64,000 nt of DNA from Nansenia antarctica (GCA_963989245.1 OZ022341.1:51749213-51813212), one strand, 5' to 3'; numbered from the stretch's first letter, positions 10,754-22,460 are shown. Made by a program: numbers and translations. The notes: generated from the sequence alone by a model not told the origin.

Positions 10754-12259
10754 ATGGCTGAAGAGGACCAGTCCGTAGCTCAACTGAAAAAAGTGAGAAA
10801 TTCAGCTAAATCCAACTTAAGCAAAAAATCTGCTTTCATGCTCCGCGTTATACCCTCCATGGTCGAGAGCGAATTAAAGGTCCAGTGGCAGGCTTTCTCT
10901 AATGAAGCTGAGAAGCTCCTGGCAGCCAATAGTAGCTATGAAGAGGGTCTGCTTGCAGAAGCGGAAGAGGACCCCACCAAACTATCGGAACAACAGACGA
11001 GAGACATTGAGAAGGTGAGCAAAGACTGCATGACTAAATTGTCGGAGGTTGGCGATCTCGTAAAACTCCATCTGTGGTCAAGATACGGTGAAAGAAGAGT
11101 GTTGTTCGCGATCAGGGAGGCTGAGCGAGCTAAAGAAGAGACAGAAGAGGTCCCATTGGGCCAGCTAGACCATGACTGCCACGAGAGACAAGTGCACCAT
11201 TTAGAGGAGCTCACTACAGGAGCAGAGAAAGAACTCTCTGTCTGGAGAGACTGGGCCCCTGTCGCTGCTATAGAAGACGTGGAGGGACGGCTGCATCATT
11301 TAATATCCTCAAAGAACAAGCTCAGGCGAGATAGAGACGCCGAGATAGGAAAAGCTCGAAAGGCAACTGAGGAAGAAGACCGCGCCCGCCGCACATCAGC
11401 TGAAGGAGAGCGCCAGAGGGCTGAAGAGGAAGAACGCGCCAGACGCGCCCAGCTTATCCTGGCTCAACAGGCGGAGACTGAAGCACGGGCAGAGCTTGTT
11501 AAAGCCCAGCAAAAAGCGTTGGAGGAGACTGAGGGAGCAGGCGCACGGGGTGGAAATGCAGCTACGAGAGGCATTCCAAAAGTGACGCTGAAGCCGACAA
11601 GTCTCCCGACGTTTAGAGGTAGCATTCGGGAATACTACCGCTGGAGGAAGGATTGGGAAAGCCTACAGGAACAAGGCGATCCCTCTGGGTCTCCGGAAGT
11701 TAAGAAGTTTCAACTTCTGGAAAGTATAGAAGAGACCATAGTGAAGGATCTCAGGCTCGCGAGCCACAATACTATCGAAGATGTCTTCAGGGTGCTAGAG
11801 AGTCGTTTCGGAAACAAGAATGCAATCACCAACCTGATCGTAGCAGAGCTGCAGAAGATTTCTCCAGTCAAAGAGCACCAATTCAGGAAGGTGATTGATC
11901 TGATCCGAATCACAGAGAAAGCTCTAGCAGACCTTAAAGATCTTGACAATGAAGTAGCCATCAAAAACCCTCTGGTGACTGGAGCCATTGAGAACAAACT
12001 GCCACTCACTTTGAAAAAGGAGTGGCTTACTTTCAAAATAGACCCCCGAAATGGTTTCCAGCCGGAGAGATACTTTGACACCTTCCTGGACTTCCTACAA
12101 AAGCAGGAAAGCATCCTCGAACAGTTGGAGCAGATGGAGATCACGGAGATCCCAGAGAAGAAGACTGAGAAGAAGTTTGCTTTCACTAGAGCCACTGAGA
12201 GAGGCAGCGCTGATGACAATTGTGTCCTGTGCGAAGATAAACACAGAAGTTTTGATTGA
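10754..12259 (+). CDS. BEL/Pao gag-like protein
   Basis: 501 residues from the ATG at 10754; the frame is open a little upstream, but this is the first ATG. The first part is helical and highly charged, with a coiled-coil Glu/Arg/Ala region at about residues 205-265. It is followed by the BEL/Pao gag domain (DUF1759 type) starting around LPTFRGSIREYYRWRKDW. The end reads into a possible first Cys motif (CVLCEDKH) and is then cut off by a short insertion at about 12253. In an intact element this polyprotein continues into protease and reverse transcriptase. The protein assembles the particle that packages the element RNA. Confidence 0.85.
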   Translation: MAEEDQSVAQLKKVRNSAKSNLSKKSAFMLRVIPSMVESELKVQWQAFSNEAEKLLAANSSYEEGLLAEAEEDPTKLSEQQTRDIEKVSKDCMTKLSEVGDLVKLHLWSRYGERRVLFAIREAERAKEETEEVPLGQLDHDCHERQVHHLEELTTGAEKELSVWRDWAPVAAIEDVEGRLHHLISSKNKLRRDRDAEIGKARKATEEEDRARRTSAEGERQRAEEEERARRAQLILAQQAETEARAELVKAQQKALEETEGAGARGGNAATRGIPKVTLKPTSLPTFRGSIREYYRWRKDWESLQEQGDPSGSPEVKKFQLLESIEETIVKDLRLASHNTIEDVFRVLESRFGNKNAITNLIVAELQKISPVKEHQFRKVIDLIRITEKALADLKDLDNEVAIKNPLVTGAIENKLPLTLKKEWLTFKIDPRNGFQPERYFDTFLDFLQKQESILEQLEQMEITEIPEKKTEKKFAFTRATERGSADDNCVLCEDKHRSFD

Positions 12260-12397
12260 TTGATTGAAAACTTTATTAGAAGATTTGCAGAAGTAGGTAC
12301 ATGAAAGTACATATTACATACAAGGTCAACTAACAGGATAAAAACCCAAGAAAGCCACTGGCTTATTTCAATTGGGGTCCTTGAAGTAGGCTGTTCA
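12253..12397 (-). mobile_element. Short LINE/SINE tail inserted between BEL gag and pol
   Basis: About 145 bp starting with TGATTGATTGATTG, flanked by AGAAGTT (12246-12252 and about 12398-12404). Read on the minus strand it ends in a (CAAT)n tail, as 5'-truncated LINE or SINE copies do. It breaks the gag-pol frame. Family not identified. Confidence 0.6.
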
Positions 12398-12420
12398 CCT
12401 GTAAGAAGTTCAGAGGCCTC

Positions 12421-14676
12421 GACTTGGCAGCAAGAAAGGCCGCGGTGAAGAAGTCTAGAGCCTGCCGACTGTGCCTTTCATCACATGGCACTGACGGAGA
12501 GTGTAACCTTAAATTCCTCTGCACCAAGAGAGGCTGCAAAGAAGGAGAGTCGTCAGACCACCATTACCTTCTCTGCCCCAGTAGAGACAGTAAGGATGGT
12601 GGGGAAAAGAGAGAAACTCCAAGTAGCGGCGGTGAACGTGCAAGGAGTTTGACCGTTGAACAGGAAGAGGTCTTGTCCCAACTCGCTCCAGAGATTGAGA
12701 GAAAAGTCAGGAGAGCCTTCACGAATAAGACAGCAGTTACAAGCTGCACTGAAGCAAAATCCGGGAAGCTCCTGGAAGAAAATGGAGTAAACGAGTGTCC
12801 GGTAATAATGATGCTCCTGAAGGTCATTGCTAACGACGGGCAACAAATTGGTGCTCTGATGGACCTCGCATCAGATACAAATTACATTACCCACGCGGCT
12901 GCAAGTAGGCTTGGCCTGAAGAGCGAGAAAATCACGCTAGTGGTGCAGGGCGTCGGAGGGATGACTGTGACAGCCAACACCAAAAGGTACCTCCTGAAGG
13001 TGAGGTTCAGGACCCCGGAAGGTGAAAGAGCCCACCAGTTGGTCTGCTACGGCTTAGATGAAATAGCCAAGGTGCACCATGCCATCGAACCACAGCAACT
13101 GAAAAGATTCTTCCCCGAGGTCAAGACCCGGGAGTTGGTCCGGCCAAAGAGTATTGAGCTCCTCATCAGCCAAAGAGAGGGGCGGCTGGTTCCCTGTCCC
13201 GTGAAGGTAGTAGGAGACCTGGTCCTGTGGGAAGGCCCACTTGGAAAGATTGTGAGTGGGACGCATCCCAATCTGTTTGAGGATGTGGAGACGGTGACCT
13301 ACGAGTCCAAGACACACTTCGCCCGATCAATGAGAACAGCAGCGGCCAAGTATAAGGAAATCGTCAAGTGTATCGGGTGCTGCGAAGAGACCAGGGAGAG
13401 TGGACTGAGGCAGGAAAGCGACTCAAGAGTCCGGAGCTCAATGGCAACCAACAAAGAAGTGTTGGAATGGTGGAAGTGGGAGAGCATCGGGGCAGCCTGT
13501 GAACCCAAATGCGGGGGATGTCGTTGTGGAGCGTGCCAGCCGGGTGAAAAAGAGATGACCCTGGCGGAAGAAAAGGAGCTGGAGAGGATAAAGGAGGGTC
13601 TGTCCTATGTCGCCAGCGATCACCACAGCGATGCTCCACATTGGGATGCTAGTTACCCTTGGACAGAGGATCCATCCAGTCTACCGAACAACAGAGGAGC
13701 TGTGATGGCAACATTCCTAAGAACGGAGAAACGCCTCCTGAAACAGCCGGAGTGGCGAACTGCCTACGGAGAGCAGGTTCACGAGATGGTAAGGAGGGGC
13801 GCAGCAGTGAGGCTCACACCAGAGAAGATTCAAGAGTGGAAAGGTCCGGTTTGGTGCGAGAGCCACCTGGTTGCACCCAATCCCCATTCTGTGACAACAC
13901 CGGTCCGGTTAGTGTGGAACAGTAGCCAATCATACAAAGGTGTCAGCATGAACGACCTTCTGTTAAAGGGGCCAGACGTGTTGAACCCCATCAGGGCTGT
14001 GCTCCTGCGGTTTCGGACTGGGGAGCATGCGGCCCTGGGCGACATCACCAAAATGTACAACTCTATGTGGCTGAAGGACCGAGAGATACACCTGCACAGG
14101 GTCCTTTGGAGAGACGATCCTGAAGAGGACATCGGGGAGTACGCCATCACGAGGGAGAACATTGGAGACCGTCCTGCTGGTTGCATTGCTCAACTAGCAA
14201 TGAGGGAGACAGCAGGGCTACCTCAGTTCATTGAAAGGGAGGAAGAGCATCGTGTCTTGGAGAAAGACAGCTACGTCGACGACATCTTGACTTCCCATGA
14301 TGATCTGAAGATGCTCGACACCATCACGAGTGGAGTGGAGGAGATCTTGAGCGCTGGAGGGTTCTTTCTAAAGCCGTGGGTCCGGTCTGGCCAAGGTGGG
14401 AGGAGAAAGGACGACGCCAGAACCTGTGGAGGGGAGAGGCCTGGAGCGACATCCAAAACCCTGGTGCTACCAAATCAGCTGAAACAAGAGGCAGGAGGAG
14501 GGAGCTCAGCCAAGGAAACGTGGGACCCTGGGAAGACAGGGTCTCCAACCGAGTGGTCGTGGATCCCCGGTGAGTGCAATGTGGCCGACATCAGCACAAG
14601 AGGAGCAGTTCCTGAAAAAACTGAGCGAAGATTCTCTGTGGCAGAATGGACCTGGATTCCTGGAGAAGCCTTTTGA
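12421..14676 (+). pseudogene. BEL/Pao pol fragment: Zn motif, protease, reverse transcriptase
   Basis: An open frame of about 750 codons with no ATG at its start, continuous in sense with the gag domain but separated from it by the small insertion. It contains a Cys-rich finger (CRLCLSSHGTDGEC), a DUF1758-type aspartic protease region (MDLASDTNYITHAAA) and a BEL-type reverse transcriptase with WNSSQSYKGVSMND, LGDITKMYNSMWL and a YVDD active site near 14272. After about 14390 the frame loses similarity: the RNase H region is collapsed, then EWSWIPGECNVADISTRGA reappears and shifts frame near 14600. The integrase is absent. Confidence 0.82.
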
Positions 14677-14943
14677 GGAGTGGCCCGTGAAATCAGCGGC
14701 AGAAGTGGCAGCTGATGCTCGAGAAAGTGTGAACAAGCTCAAACGGAAGGCCTTCTCAGGAGCGCTCACCAGGGCCCTGCCTCTCCAGGAGGAGCCAAAA
14801 CAAGAGAAAAGAAAGGCTCTGGCAAGCTGCCCGGGGTCGTCCTCCACCGGGATGTCAGGAGGATGGTTGTTCTCCTCCCCATTGAGGAACAAGGGACATT
14901 GGTAGCCTCCCTAGACTAGTAGCTAGATCGGCTAGGTGGGAGG
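14600..14943 (+). pseudogene. Remnant of BEL pol before the 3' LTR
   Basis: The frame shifts near 14600; a short piece containing LSEDSLWQNGPGFL and FEEWPVKS follows, typical of the region between RNase H and integrase in BEL elements. Then only about 200 bp remain before the LTR, so the integrase core has been deleted. Confidence 0.65.
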
Positions 14944-15447
14944 TGTACTGTCCAGTTAGGATGGGGTGTGTTCAGTGTGCATATTTCAGCCTATAAAATG
15001 GGACAAATGTGAAATGTTATTTTGAATGTTATTTAAAGAATTATTAGTTATTATTAATTATTAATTATTAGATACTTGTAACATTATTTTGAGTTATGCC
15101 TCATAACTGCGTGGGAATTGTTTGATTATATAGATCAGGTATGCGTAGGGATATTGGGGGCTGTGATTAGGTGCTTAAATAGTGGGAGACCGTGCGTAGG
15201 GATTCATTGTGTGATGCCAGGACGTGAGGGATGCCACGGTTAGTGTGTTTGATGCGTGCTTTGTGTAACATTTATATGCTTTGTTTTAGTCTTTGAATGT
15301 GTCAGAGCTGTGTATTTATGTATGTTTTGTTGTCTGCATTCGCAGGTTTTACAATCTATTCAATTTTCATAAAGAATAAGAAAAACGAGTTGAATGGTAT
15401 CCGTGTCTCTCAGTCCAGCCTTTCTGTCGGCGTCAGTAGACAGAACA
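14944..15447 (+). repeat. BEL/Pao 3' LTR
   Basis: 504 bp, TG...CA, same as the 5' LTR except for one 4-bp indel. Flanked on the right by AATAC. Confidence 0.9.
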
Positions 15448-15452
15448 AATAC

Positions 15453-15821
15453 AAATTAATCAAAACACAGTACATCATACATATTTCAACACAAAAACTT
15501 CCAACGACCGACGTCTTCTTGGTTCTTGCATCTTCAGGGTCAGAGGTTACTAGCACTTGAACCCAGTTGGAGAACAACCTTTACCGCTGTCTCAGATTGA
15601 TAACCTTTCTATAGTCAGGAGCTTTTTCTTCGTTGCGCTAGGAACAGAACCTCTCTCCCAGCTTTGCGTAACCATCACATCACTTCTCAACTGACATCAA
15701 TCACACACGATATAGAAATAAACAAACAATACACAAATAATCACATTCAGTTATCATAACACATAATTCTCCAACAGTAAGTACAGGACAAAGGGAATGC
15801 ATGAATGCATAGATCTTCACC
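15453..15821 (-). other. Retroviral 3' non-coding region, second part
   Basis: Continuation of the retrovirus beyond the BEL insertion. No coding capacity recognised. Confidence 0.55.
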
Positions 15822-16301
15822 TCAGATGAGGACTAGTCTTCTGAAAAGTTCATCAACGTGGACTGAGTGACTGATTTTCCAAAAACAGTCAATGAGGCCC
15901 TGTCTCCTAAGAAAGTCAAAAATCATGTCCGCTATAATAGGTGCTCCTATCTTAGCAAAATAAGTTTCCCATGCCCCTAAGACCGTTTCCAGCCATGCTA
16001 TCATCTGCTGTCCATTCCCGTCGTTCCCTTTGATCTGCTGCTTCACTACCCTATGCGTAGTCTTTAATCTCTTCCTAACTGGTCGTCGTCTGTCAGTGTC
16101 ATTCAGGTTCAGGCAGTCGTCTGGTCCCCTCCCACGCTGATCAAGGTCTGGGGAGTCGCCCTCAGCATCATGAAGCTGAAGCATGATGCAGGTACACACC
16201 AGCATCCCCAGTAGCACAGGTGTCCAGGCTTTGGACACTCCCAGGCTGGACCTCCAGACTGTCAACACTCTCTGCTTCGTTTGTTGCTGGTTCATTGGCA
16301 T
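15822..16301 (-). pseudogene. Short frame in env position of the retrovirus
   Basis: 159 residues, overlapping the end of pol in another frame, as env genes do. A basic start is followed by a hydrophobic stretch (about residues 28-43, VLLGMLVCTCIMLQL) that could be a leader peptide, then a polar, basic middle and an amphipathic C-terminal part. No surface or fusion domain is visible. If this is env, nearly all of it has been deleted. Assignment by position only. Confidence 0.4.
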
Positions 16302-18645
16302 CTGGACAGCTTTCCACTGTCCCCTCGGTTTCAGGCATTGCCGGTAATGTCACTGGCTGTAACTCTGGCATTGCCACTGGCAATTCCACTGGCATTGCCA
16401 CTGGCTCTGGCAACACCACAGCATCTCGTCGTAGCTCCTCCTTCTCACGTTCTCTTGGAACCTCGGCACCTGTTGGCACAACATCCTGCCTACTCTGTAC
16501 ATCCACCCCCCTGTCCACCACCCGTGGCCCAATTGGGGCAGGGATATGCCCAGACACCACTGGTGTACCCACTCTGATGTTGTTCCTCCAACATACCCCA
16601 CATCGACCTAAAGCATGGTCAATATGTTCCATCAAATATGGACTCCAAAACCCATATTCCTTGGTGATCTTGCGTCTCACCTCCCCCCTAGCCACATGTG
16701 CTAATCCATGGGCTTCCTGTATCAACATGCCTACTAAATCTGGGGGTGCCACAACCAGCCCCTCATGATTTCTCCATAGACCTGTGTCATCCTGACTTGC
16801 CCCCCTTGCTAGCCAAACCTTCTTGTCTAACGTAGTTGCTCTACTCTGTAACATCAATAAATCCTCAAGTGTGACCATGCCCTGTAATTGTACTTCATGT
16901 GCGACCAGAAGAACTTTACCTGCCTTGTCTGCTCCTGTAATGGCTTTGGCTGCATCATCTGCAGCCCTGTTACCTTGTGTGACATGTGATGAGTCAGAGC
17001 TGTGTGCGGCACACTTCACTATGGCTAATTCCTTTGGCTTCATCATGGCCTGTAACAGCTTCATGATCTGTGCGTGGTGCTGTATAGGCGAACCATCAGT
17101 TATCTTAAAACCCCGCCCCTTCCATACAGCTCCATTAAAATGACAAACATTATGTGCATAGGCAGAATCAGTGTACACTGTCACTCTCCGTCCGGTTCCC
17201 AAGTTGCATGCTTCTGTGAGGGCAATCAACTCAGCCAACTGAGCTGAGCAAGGCTGAGGAACTGCCTCAGCCTGTTCCACAATAAACTCTGAATTTTGTG
17301 CTTTAACTAAGGAATACCCAGCGCACAAAGTTTCTCCTACCCGGTAACAAGACCCATCAACCCAATATTCTATATCAGCTCCCTTTAAAGGCAAAGCTTG
17401 TAGGTCTGTTCTATGCTTAAACACTCTGGCTGTCGATGGAATCTGAGTCAACAGCACATGAGGAACTTCAGTTGGGTAGCTGACGACCACCTCATTCACA
17501 GCACGTAGGTCATGTACCAGACGATATGAACCATCAGGTTTCTTCACTGGCAGAAGAGGTGTGTTGCTTAACGGATATTGAGTTATCTTCAAGACTCCTT
17601 TGATCTGTGGCTCAATCCCATCAATTGCTTCCTGTTTCAATTGGTATTGATTTTTCCAAGGGGGTTCTGCACCCGGTCTGAGTTCAACTCTTAATGGACA
17701 AGCTGATTTCACAAATCCAATGTCTGTACTGTTCTTTGCCCACAGGTCTGCTGGCACATTCTGCATCATTTCCTCTCTGAGGTCTCTTTCCGCTTGCACA
17801 GGAAGGATTGGCTTGTTCATTAGCTTCACAGTGTGTGGATGTCCCATTCCTTGAGCAGAGATCATCAGTTTTGTAAACTGTCCATCACTGCTCCTCCAGA
17901 TAGCAGGGTTTTCTTTTGTTGTTACAAATCTGGCCTTTTCTGAGTCTGCCATCATTGCCCCTAAATGCTTCTGCTCATAGTGTTCAGATATCATAAGTGT
18001 CACATGTGGGATGCTACCCTCAACCTTATGCTCCTGATCTAGATAAGTGTCACTGTTTATCTTCATAGCCACTCCCTGAGGGCCTAGGATTATACAACTT
18101 GTGCTAAGCTGTACCTGTTTTGGCTGATGGTTCAGCCACTCATCTGGGTTTGCGTCTGCAGCATTTCTAAAATACTGGAGTGTACAATGCAATGGATCAG
18201 TAGGCCTTCTGGCCCCTGACATGTTTGCCAGGATGTAATTGTCCCACATCCTTGCTGGTTCCATTAGGTCTGGGCTAAGCCCTCCCACCCAATACACCAT
18301 GGATGCGCTGTTGTCCATCATGACAGACAGCTGTCTGTTTTCTGATGGCACCGTCACCTGACAGCCGTCAGGTGTGCATTTCACTGTACAGTTCAATTGG
18401 CATAGAGCATCTCTCCCTAGCAGTCCTATTGGCGTGTGTTCTGACACAAGTATTGACAGAGTTGCTCTCTGTCCCTTGTACTCTACCCCTTGTAAGTCTA
18501 CAAGCTCAGTTGTAGGAATCAGCTGTTTCATTCCCTCAAATCCGATTGTCTTCACATATTTTCCAGACATAGGAAGGTGCGTGGCGTCTTCAGGCTTCTT
18601 TGTCACCACCAGCTGGCACCTCCCACTCGGATCTTCTGGGCACCC
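16168..18645 (-). pseudogene. Retroviral pol with three internal deletions
   Basis: The frame directly continues gag across the UAG at 18648-18646. Order of parts: protease-like region containing GLLGRDALCQL but without the D-[ST]-G active site; N-terminal reverse transcriptase up to LLTQIPSTARVF; then an abrupt jump to the start of RNase H (IEYWVDGSCY, later YTDSAYA), so the catalytic YxDD part is missing; then the integrase zinc domain (H..H...C..C, ending GRCGVCWRN) followed by Pro/Val/Met-rich low-complexity sequence instead of the integrase core. The frame is nonetheless open for more than 800 codons, so the deletions kept frame. Similarity is to the gamma/epsilon-like vertebrate retrovirus group. 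Confidence 0.8.
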
Positions 18646-18804
18646 CTATAGCCCAGCTGCTGGGCCTCCATAGAGGTTCATCACTCCTGGAGCAGGTGTA
18701 GCAGGAGGCCAATATCCTCCTCCTTGGCTCCCCCCTGCGCCCCCTTGGGGCCTGTTGTAGCAGGTACGGGCTAGATGTCCATACTGGCCGCATTGGAAGC
18801 ATGG
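18646..18804 (-). pseudogene. Retroviral gag C terminus: nucleocapsid knuckle and UAG stop
   Basis: Contains one CFQCGQYGHLARTC knuckle (C-X2-C-X4-H-X4-C), then a Gly/Pro-rich tail ending at TAG (18648-18646). The downstream pol frame is the same frame. The upstream side is cut by the hAT element at 18813-20093; gag resumes at 20102. Confidence 0.8.
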
Positions 18805-18812
18805 CCCTAGAG

Positions 18813-18917
18813 CAGGGGTGCTCACACTTTTTGGAACCAAGATCTACTTTTCAAGTAGCCAGTCTGCCAAGATCTACCAGTCTAGTTTCAACATCGCAAA
18901 CGTACATGCACGTACTA

Positions 18918-18952
<35 letters not shown>

Positions 18953-19060
18953 CCCAGCCTGCATAGTAAACTCACAATACACTTTCCCTCTCTCTGTCAC
19001 ACAGCCACAGGAGAAGACCATCACAAACCCTCCCTCTTTGCTATTCTCGCTCACACACAT

Positions 19061-19104
<44 letters not shown>

Positions 19105-19164
19105 TTGCCAGTCTGCATAGGGAGCCATAGCACAAACCCTCCCTCTCTCTCCCCCTCTCTCTCC

Positions 19165-19231
<67 letters not shown>

Positions 19232-20093
19232 TTTCTCTCACTCACACACTGACAGCCAGTCTGCAGTACCATAGCCAACTACTGATCCAACAAACAGAAA
19301 AGTAAACCAGATACAAAACAGGTAATTCCCTAGTTTGAAAGGAGGAAATAAATGCATTTCTCTACCTTAGTGGGAGACCTGGCACTGGGAGGAGGCAGCT
19401 AGTTTCTAGTAGTCAGGGCTGTAGGAGCTGGTTGCAAGGTGTAGGCAGGCTGCAAGGTGTCATCAGCCACTGTGGATCTGTCATCGAAAAGGCAATCTGC
19501 AGCCTCGAGAAACGCTTTTTTCACAATTTCGCCGTCTTTGAATGACTTCTTGTGTTTAACAAGAACGTGACTGACGCGATAAGAAGCTATCGTTACAGCT
19601 GTACGTTTTCGCTCTTTTGCCACATTTCCCTTCTAACAGCCATCGTAGATCTGCAGATCAGACAGACGCACTTCCAATATCACATCGTGTAAAAGTCCTC
19701 CTCCCATTCTGGATGGAAGTTATACGTTATTGGTTTCTTACTTGGTCCAGCTTCCCCACTCATTTGTATACCCTTTCTTTAGTAGTAAATAGTACAAATT
19801 GGAAGGCTAACTAGTTAATTAGTCTCGCCGGTATTTTGTATTTTGTAGTTGGCGCTGTTGACTGTGCATGCGTGGTGAACCGTGTGTTAGGTGAAAAGAT
19901 CAGATCGCAGACTGGCTTACCTGTACGTCAATCAAGTGGCAAAAGCCATAGTGAGGATGGATGATAGGCGAACTATTTATTTATTTTTTTTACTTATTTT
20001 TCGATTTTTTTTTTTTTTTTTTTGTTTTTGTTTTGTTCAATGCCATGCGATCTACCCATACTACCTTTGCGATCGACGTATTGGGCACCCCTG
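18813..20093. mobile_element. Non-autonomous hAT transposon with 8-bp TSD
   Basis: Ends CAGGGGTGCTCA... and ...TGGGCACCCCTG form terminal inverted repeats and are flanked by CCCTAGAG on both sides (18805-18812, 20094-20101). 1281 bp with several CA and CT microsatellites (about 18920-19230) and a poly(T) run near 20007. No transposase frame. It splits the retroviral gag. Confidence 0.92.
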
Positions 20094-20101
20094 CCCTAGA
20101 G

Positions 20102-20600
20102 TCTTCCTCACTGCTCCTGTCCATCCCACTGGTGGTGGTCCTTGGCCAGGCTGTGTGTATGGCTGGTATGGAACCGCTTGCACCCCTGGTGGTCCCTGTG
20201 GGTATGGCTGGTAAGTAGCAGGATACCCCCCTTGTGGCCCCTGTGAGTATGACTGGTAAGTAGCAGTCTGCACTCCAGGTGGCTGTTGCTGTGGCTGAGA
20301 TGGGACCTGTAGAGCTAAAGCCTGCACTCTCTCTATGTTCCTCTTGCCTTCAGTCAATTGCACTTGAGTCAATCTTCTGAGTGACTCTTCGTCTTGTGTC
20401 TTCTGTATCTGAATATTCTTTCGATGTAATTCGACGTGATGTGCCACGTTGTCTATATAAACAGCCTTGTTCATGTGTCGTAGCCCCACCACTTCTGCTA
20501 GCTTATCCTTAACTGGGGTAGGAAGACCTTCTTGTATTTTTTCCCTGATGATGGCTTTTTCTAACGGATTATCTTCAGCGTCCTTCCCTGTCACACTTCT
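20102..20600 (-). pseudogene. Retroviral gag, middle part
   Basis: About 165 codons, reading from a capsid C-terminal-like helical segment (LEKAIIREKIQEGLP) into a Gln/Pro/Tyr-rich repeat region with YQPYPQGP-like units. Cut on both sides by DNA transposons (hAT5-like at 20606 and hAT at 20093). Confidence 0.75.
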
Positions 20601-20605
20601 CCATT

Positions 20606-21739
20606 CAGGGCTCTACAGTGCGACCATTTCACTCGCATTTGCGACTAAAAATACATCTGTGCGACTAGAGAAATAAATTCACGAGCACACGTGCGAGTAC
20701 AGATTTTTATTTATTTTTTATTTTTTTTATTCTAAAAATAAATCTGCGCGAACCGTGTGGCCACATTTTAAGCCGTCAGCCAGCCCGCTACGACCACGGG
20801 AAGTCATGTTAAAAGTGAAGTTACTTCTGTTAAACTGGCGCTAAGCTAACATCGCTAATCGCTAACTCCCTTTTGGGCCTTAAAGAGACAAGCGCCCTTT
20901 TCTCATCTCAAGCTTCATTAGCTTCATTAGCTCACCACATCTACAGATTTGGTCCCACACACTCCAGATTTGAACCCAAGGTTACAACCAGGGTTAACTA
21001 CCCAGGGTAGAAAGTAGAAAGCTCTCAGACCTTCAGAACCCATTGAAAGTAGTGGAGGTACTCCAGAAGTCCAAATGCATCTCTAATCCTAGGAAACCCT
21101 AGGAAGCAAGTTGCCTAATGGCATGAAAATGCAACATGTTGTACTTGAGTGTGGCAGAGAGGTGGGACCCCCGGGGATGGTGGTGTGCTAGCAGCTAGCC
21201 GCCGCAGAGGCACCGTGCTGGGCTGGCCACCTCCACATGTCACCACCCCGGGCAGCATGGGGCTGGGGAGTCGGGACTGGTCATCTGGATGTGGGGTAGT
21301 TTAATACCCCTAGATGTGGAGTTGTCTGGCCACCGTGTGTGACTGATGTAGCCTGACCCAGCAGCAGGGAGGTGGGCAGCATGGAGACAGACCTCTGCAT
21401 GGCCTGGCTGGGCTGCTAGCTGACAGACCTAGCCCTAAAGCCTGGCTGGGCTGCTAGCTGCTAGCTGACAGGCATGACATGGATGAATGAATGAACATGC
21501 TGCTAACCAGGAGAACTTGACACAGCCAGTTACCATAATACAATGCCATCAACTCTGCGTCTAGTAGGGCTGTAGGCATGGGCCAATGTGTGATTTTGGT
21601 GCAAAAATTGCAAAATCACTAATACAAATGTGTTATAATTACATTTTTCACTGTGCTCCTAAATTTCTTTGTGTGCCCCTAACATTTTTCATTTAGGAGC
21701 ACATGTGCTCCTAGTGAAAAAGGTTAGCGTAGAGCCCTG
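20606..21739. mobile_element. hAT5-like non-autonomous transposon with 5-bp TSD
   Basis: Terminal repeats CAGGGCTCTACAG... and ...GCGTAGAGCCCTG, flanked by CCATT (20601-20605, 21740-21744). 1134 bp, no transposase. Hat-like ends with 5-bp rather than 8-bp duplication suggest the hAT5 group; this name is from memory. Confidence 0.82.
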
Positions 21740-21744
21740 CCATT

Positions 21745-22460
21745 GAGAGTGCACACGGGCAACAAATCCCCTGGGATTTTCATCTCCCCCTAGTGGCTTC
21801 ACAATGATATTGTCTGGGTGAACGTGAGTAGGGTAAGTTTCCCTGATTGTTTTCCACAGCCTGCCTCTGTTTGCTGCGAAGAGCTCTGGATCATAGACTG
21901 ATGTATTGATATATTTATGAAGTCCTGCCTTCATCAATATCTCCTGCATTGTATCCAATCCTGCAATAGAAGCTAAAAGTCTCTTCAGGTCTCCCATTGC
22001 TGCTTGCGTTCCTGTCAGTCTCACGTCTACCTCTGTTGTCCACGGGTGGCCACCATCCTCCAGGACTGGGAGCTTTTCTATCACTTCAGACAGATCTGTA
22101 TGATTCCAAGGACGATATTCTATCTTGTTGCCCCGAATCAGCACTGGACAGTTCTTTAATGTATTTGATGACATTCGATGACAATCTTCCTCTTCCTCCC
22201 TTTCTCGTTGCTCCTTCAGCCGTCTGTGGTGTCTTTCTTCCTCTCTTTCCTTTTTCTCTTGGCGTTTCCTCCCACCTTTCTTTTCGGCTGTGGCTATCAT
22301 CTTCCTGACCTGAGCGTTGTAGCCTCCATCTGCATTGTCGTCATCACTTGAGTCTTCACTGCCATCTTCGCTGTCATCTTCCTTGTCACTCTTGTCCTCC
22401 CCTTTTCCCCTTGGCTCCTTCTTCTTCTTCTGGGAATTGTCCTCCAGTGCCTTACAATCT
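21745..22460 (-). pseudogene. Retroviral gag, N-terminal part
   Basis: About 240 codons: a very acidic Ser/Asp/Glu stretch, a basic coiled-coil-like stretch rich in Arg/Glu/Lys, then the capsid start around IEYRPWNHTDLSEVIEKLP and on to LFAANRGRLWKTIRETYP. Interrupted upstream by the SINE at 22461 and downstream by the hAT5-like element. Confidence 0.78.

Larger units (their letters stand above)
9525..15447 (+). mobile_element. BEL/Pao LTR retrotransposon, internally deleted
   Basis: Two LTRs starting TGTACTGTCC and ending GACAGAACA, with AATAC on both sides (9520-9524, 15448-15452) as target duplication. The LTRs differ, as far as I can see, only by one 4-bp indel (TTAC in the left copy), so the insertion is recent. 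Gag and a pol part (Zn finger, protease, reverse transcriptase) are present, but most of RNase H and the integrase are gone, so it is non-autonomous. It lies in the 3' non-coding region of the retrovirus, in the opposite orientation. Confidence 0.9.
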
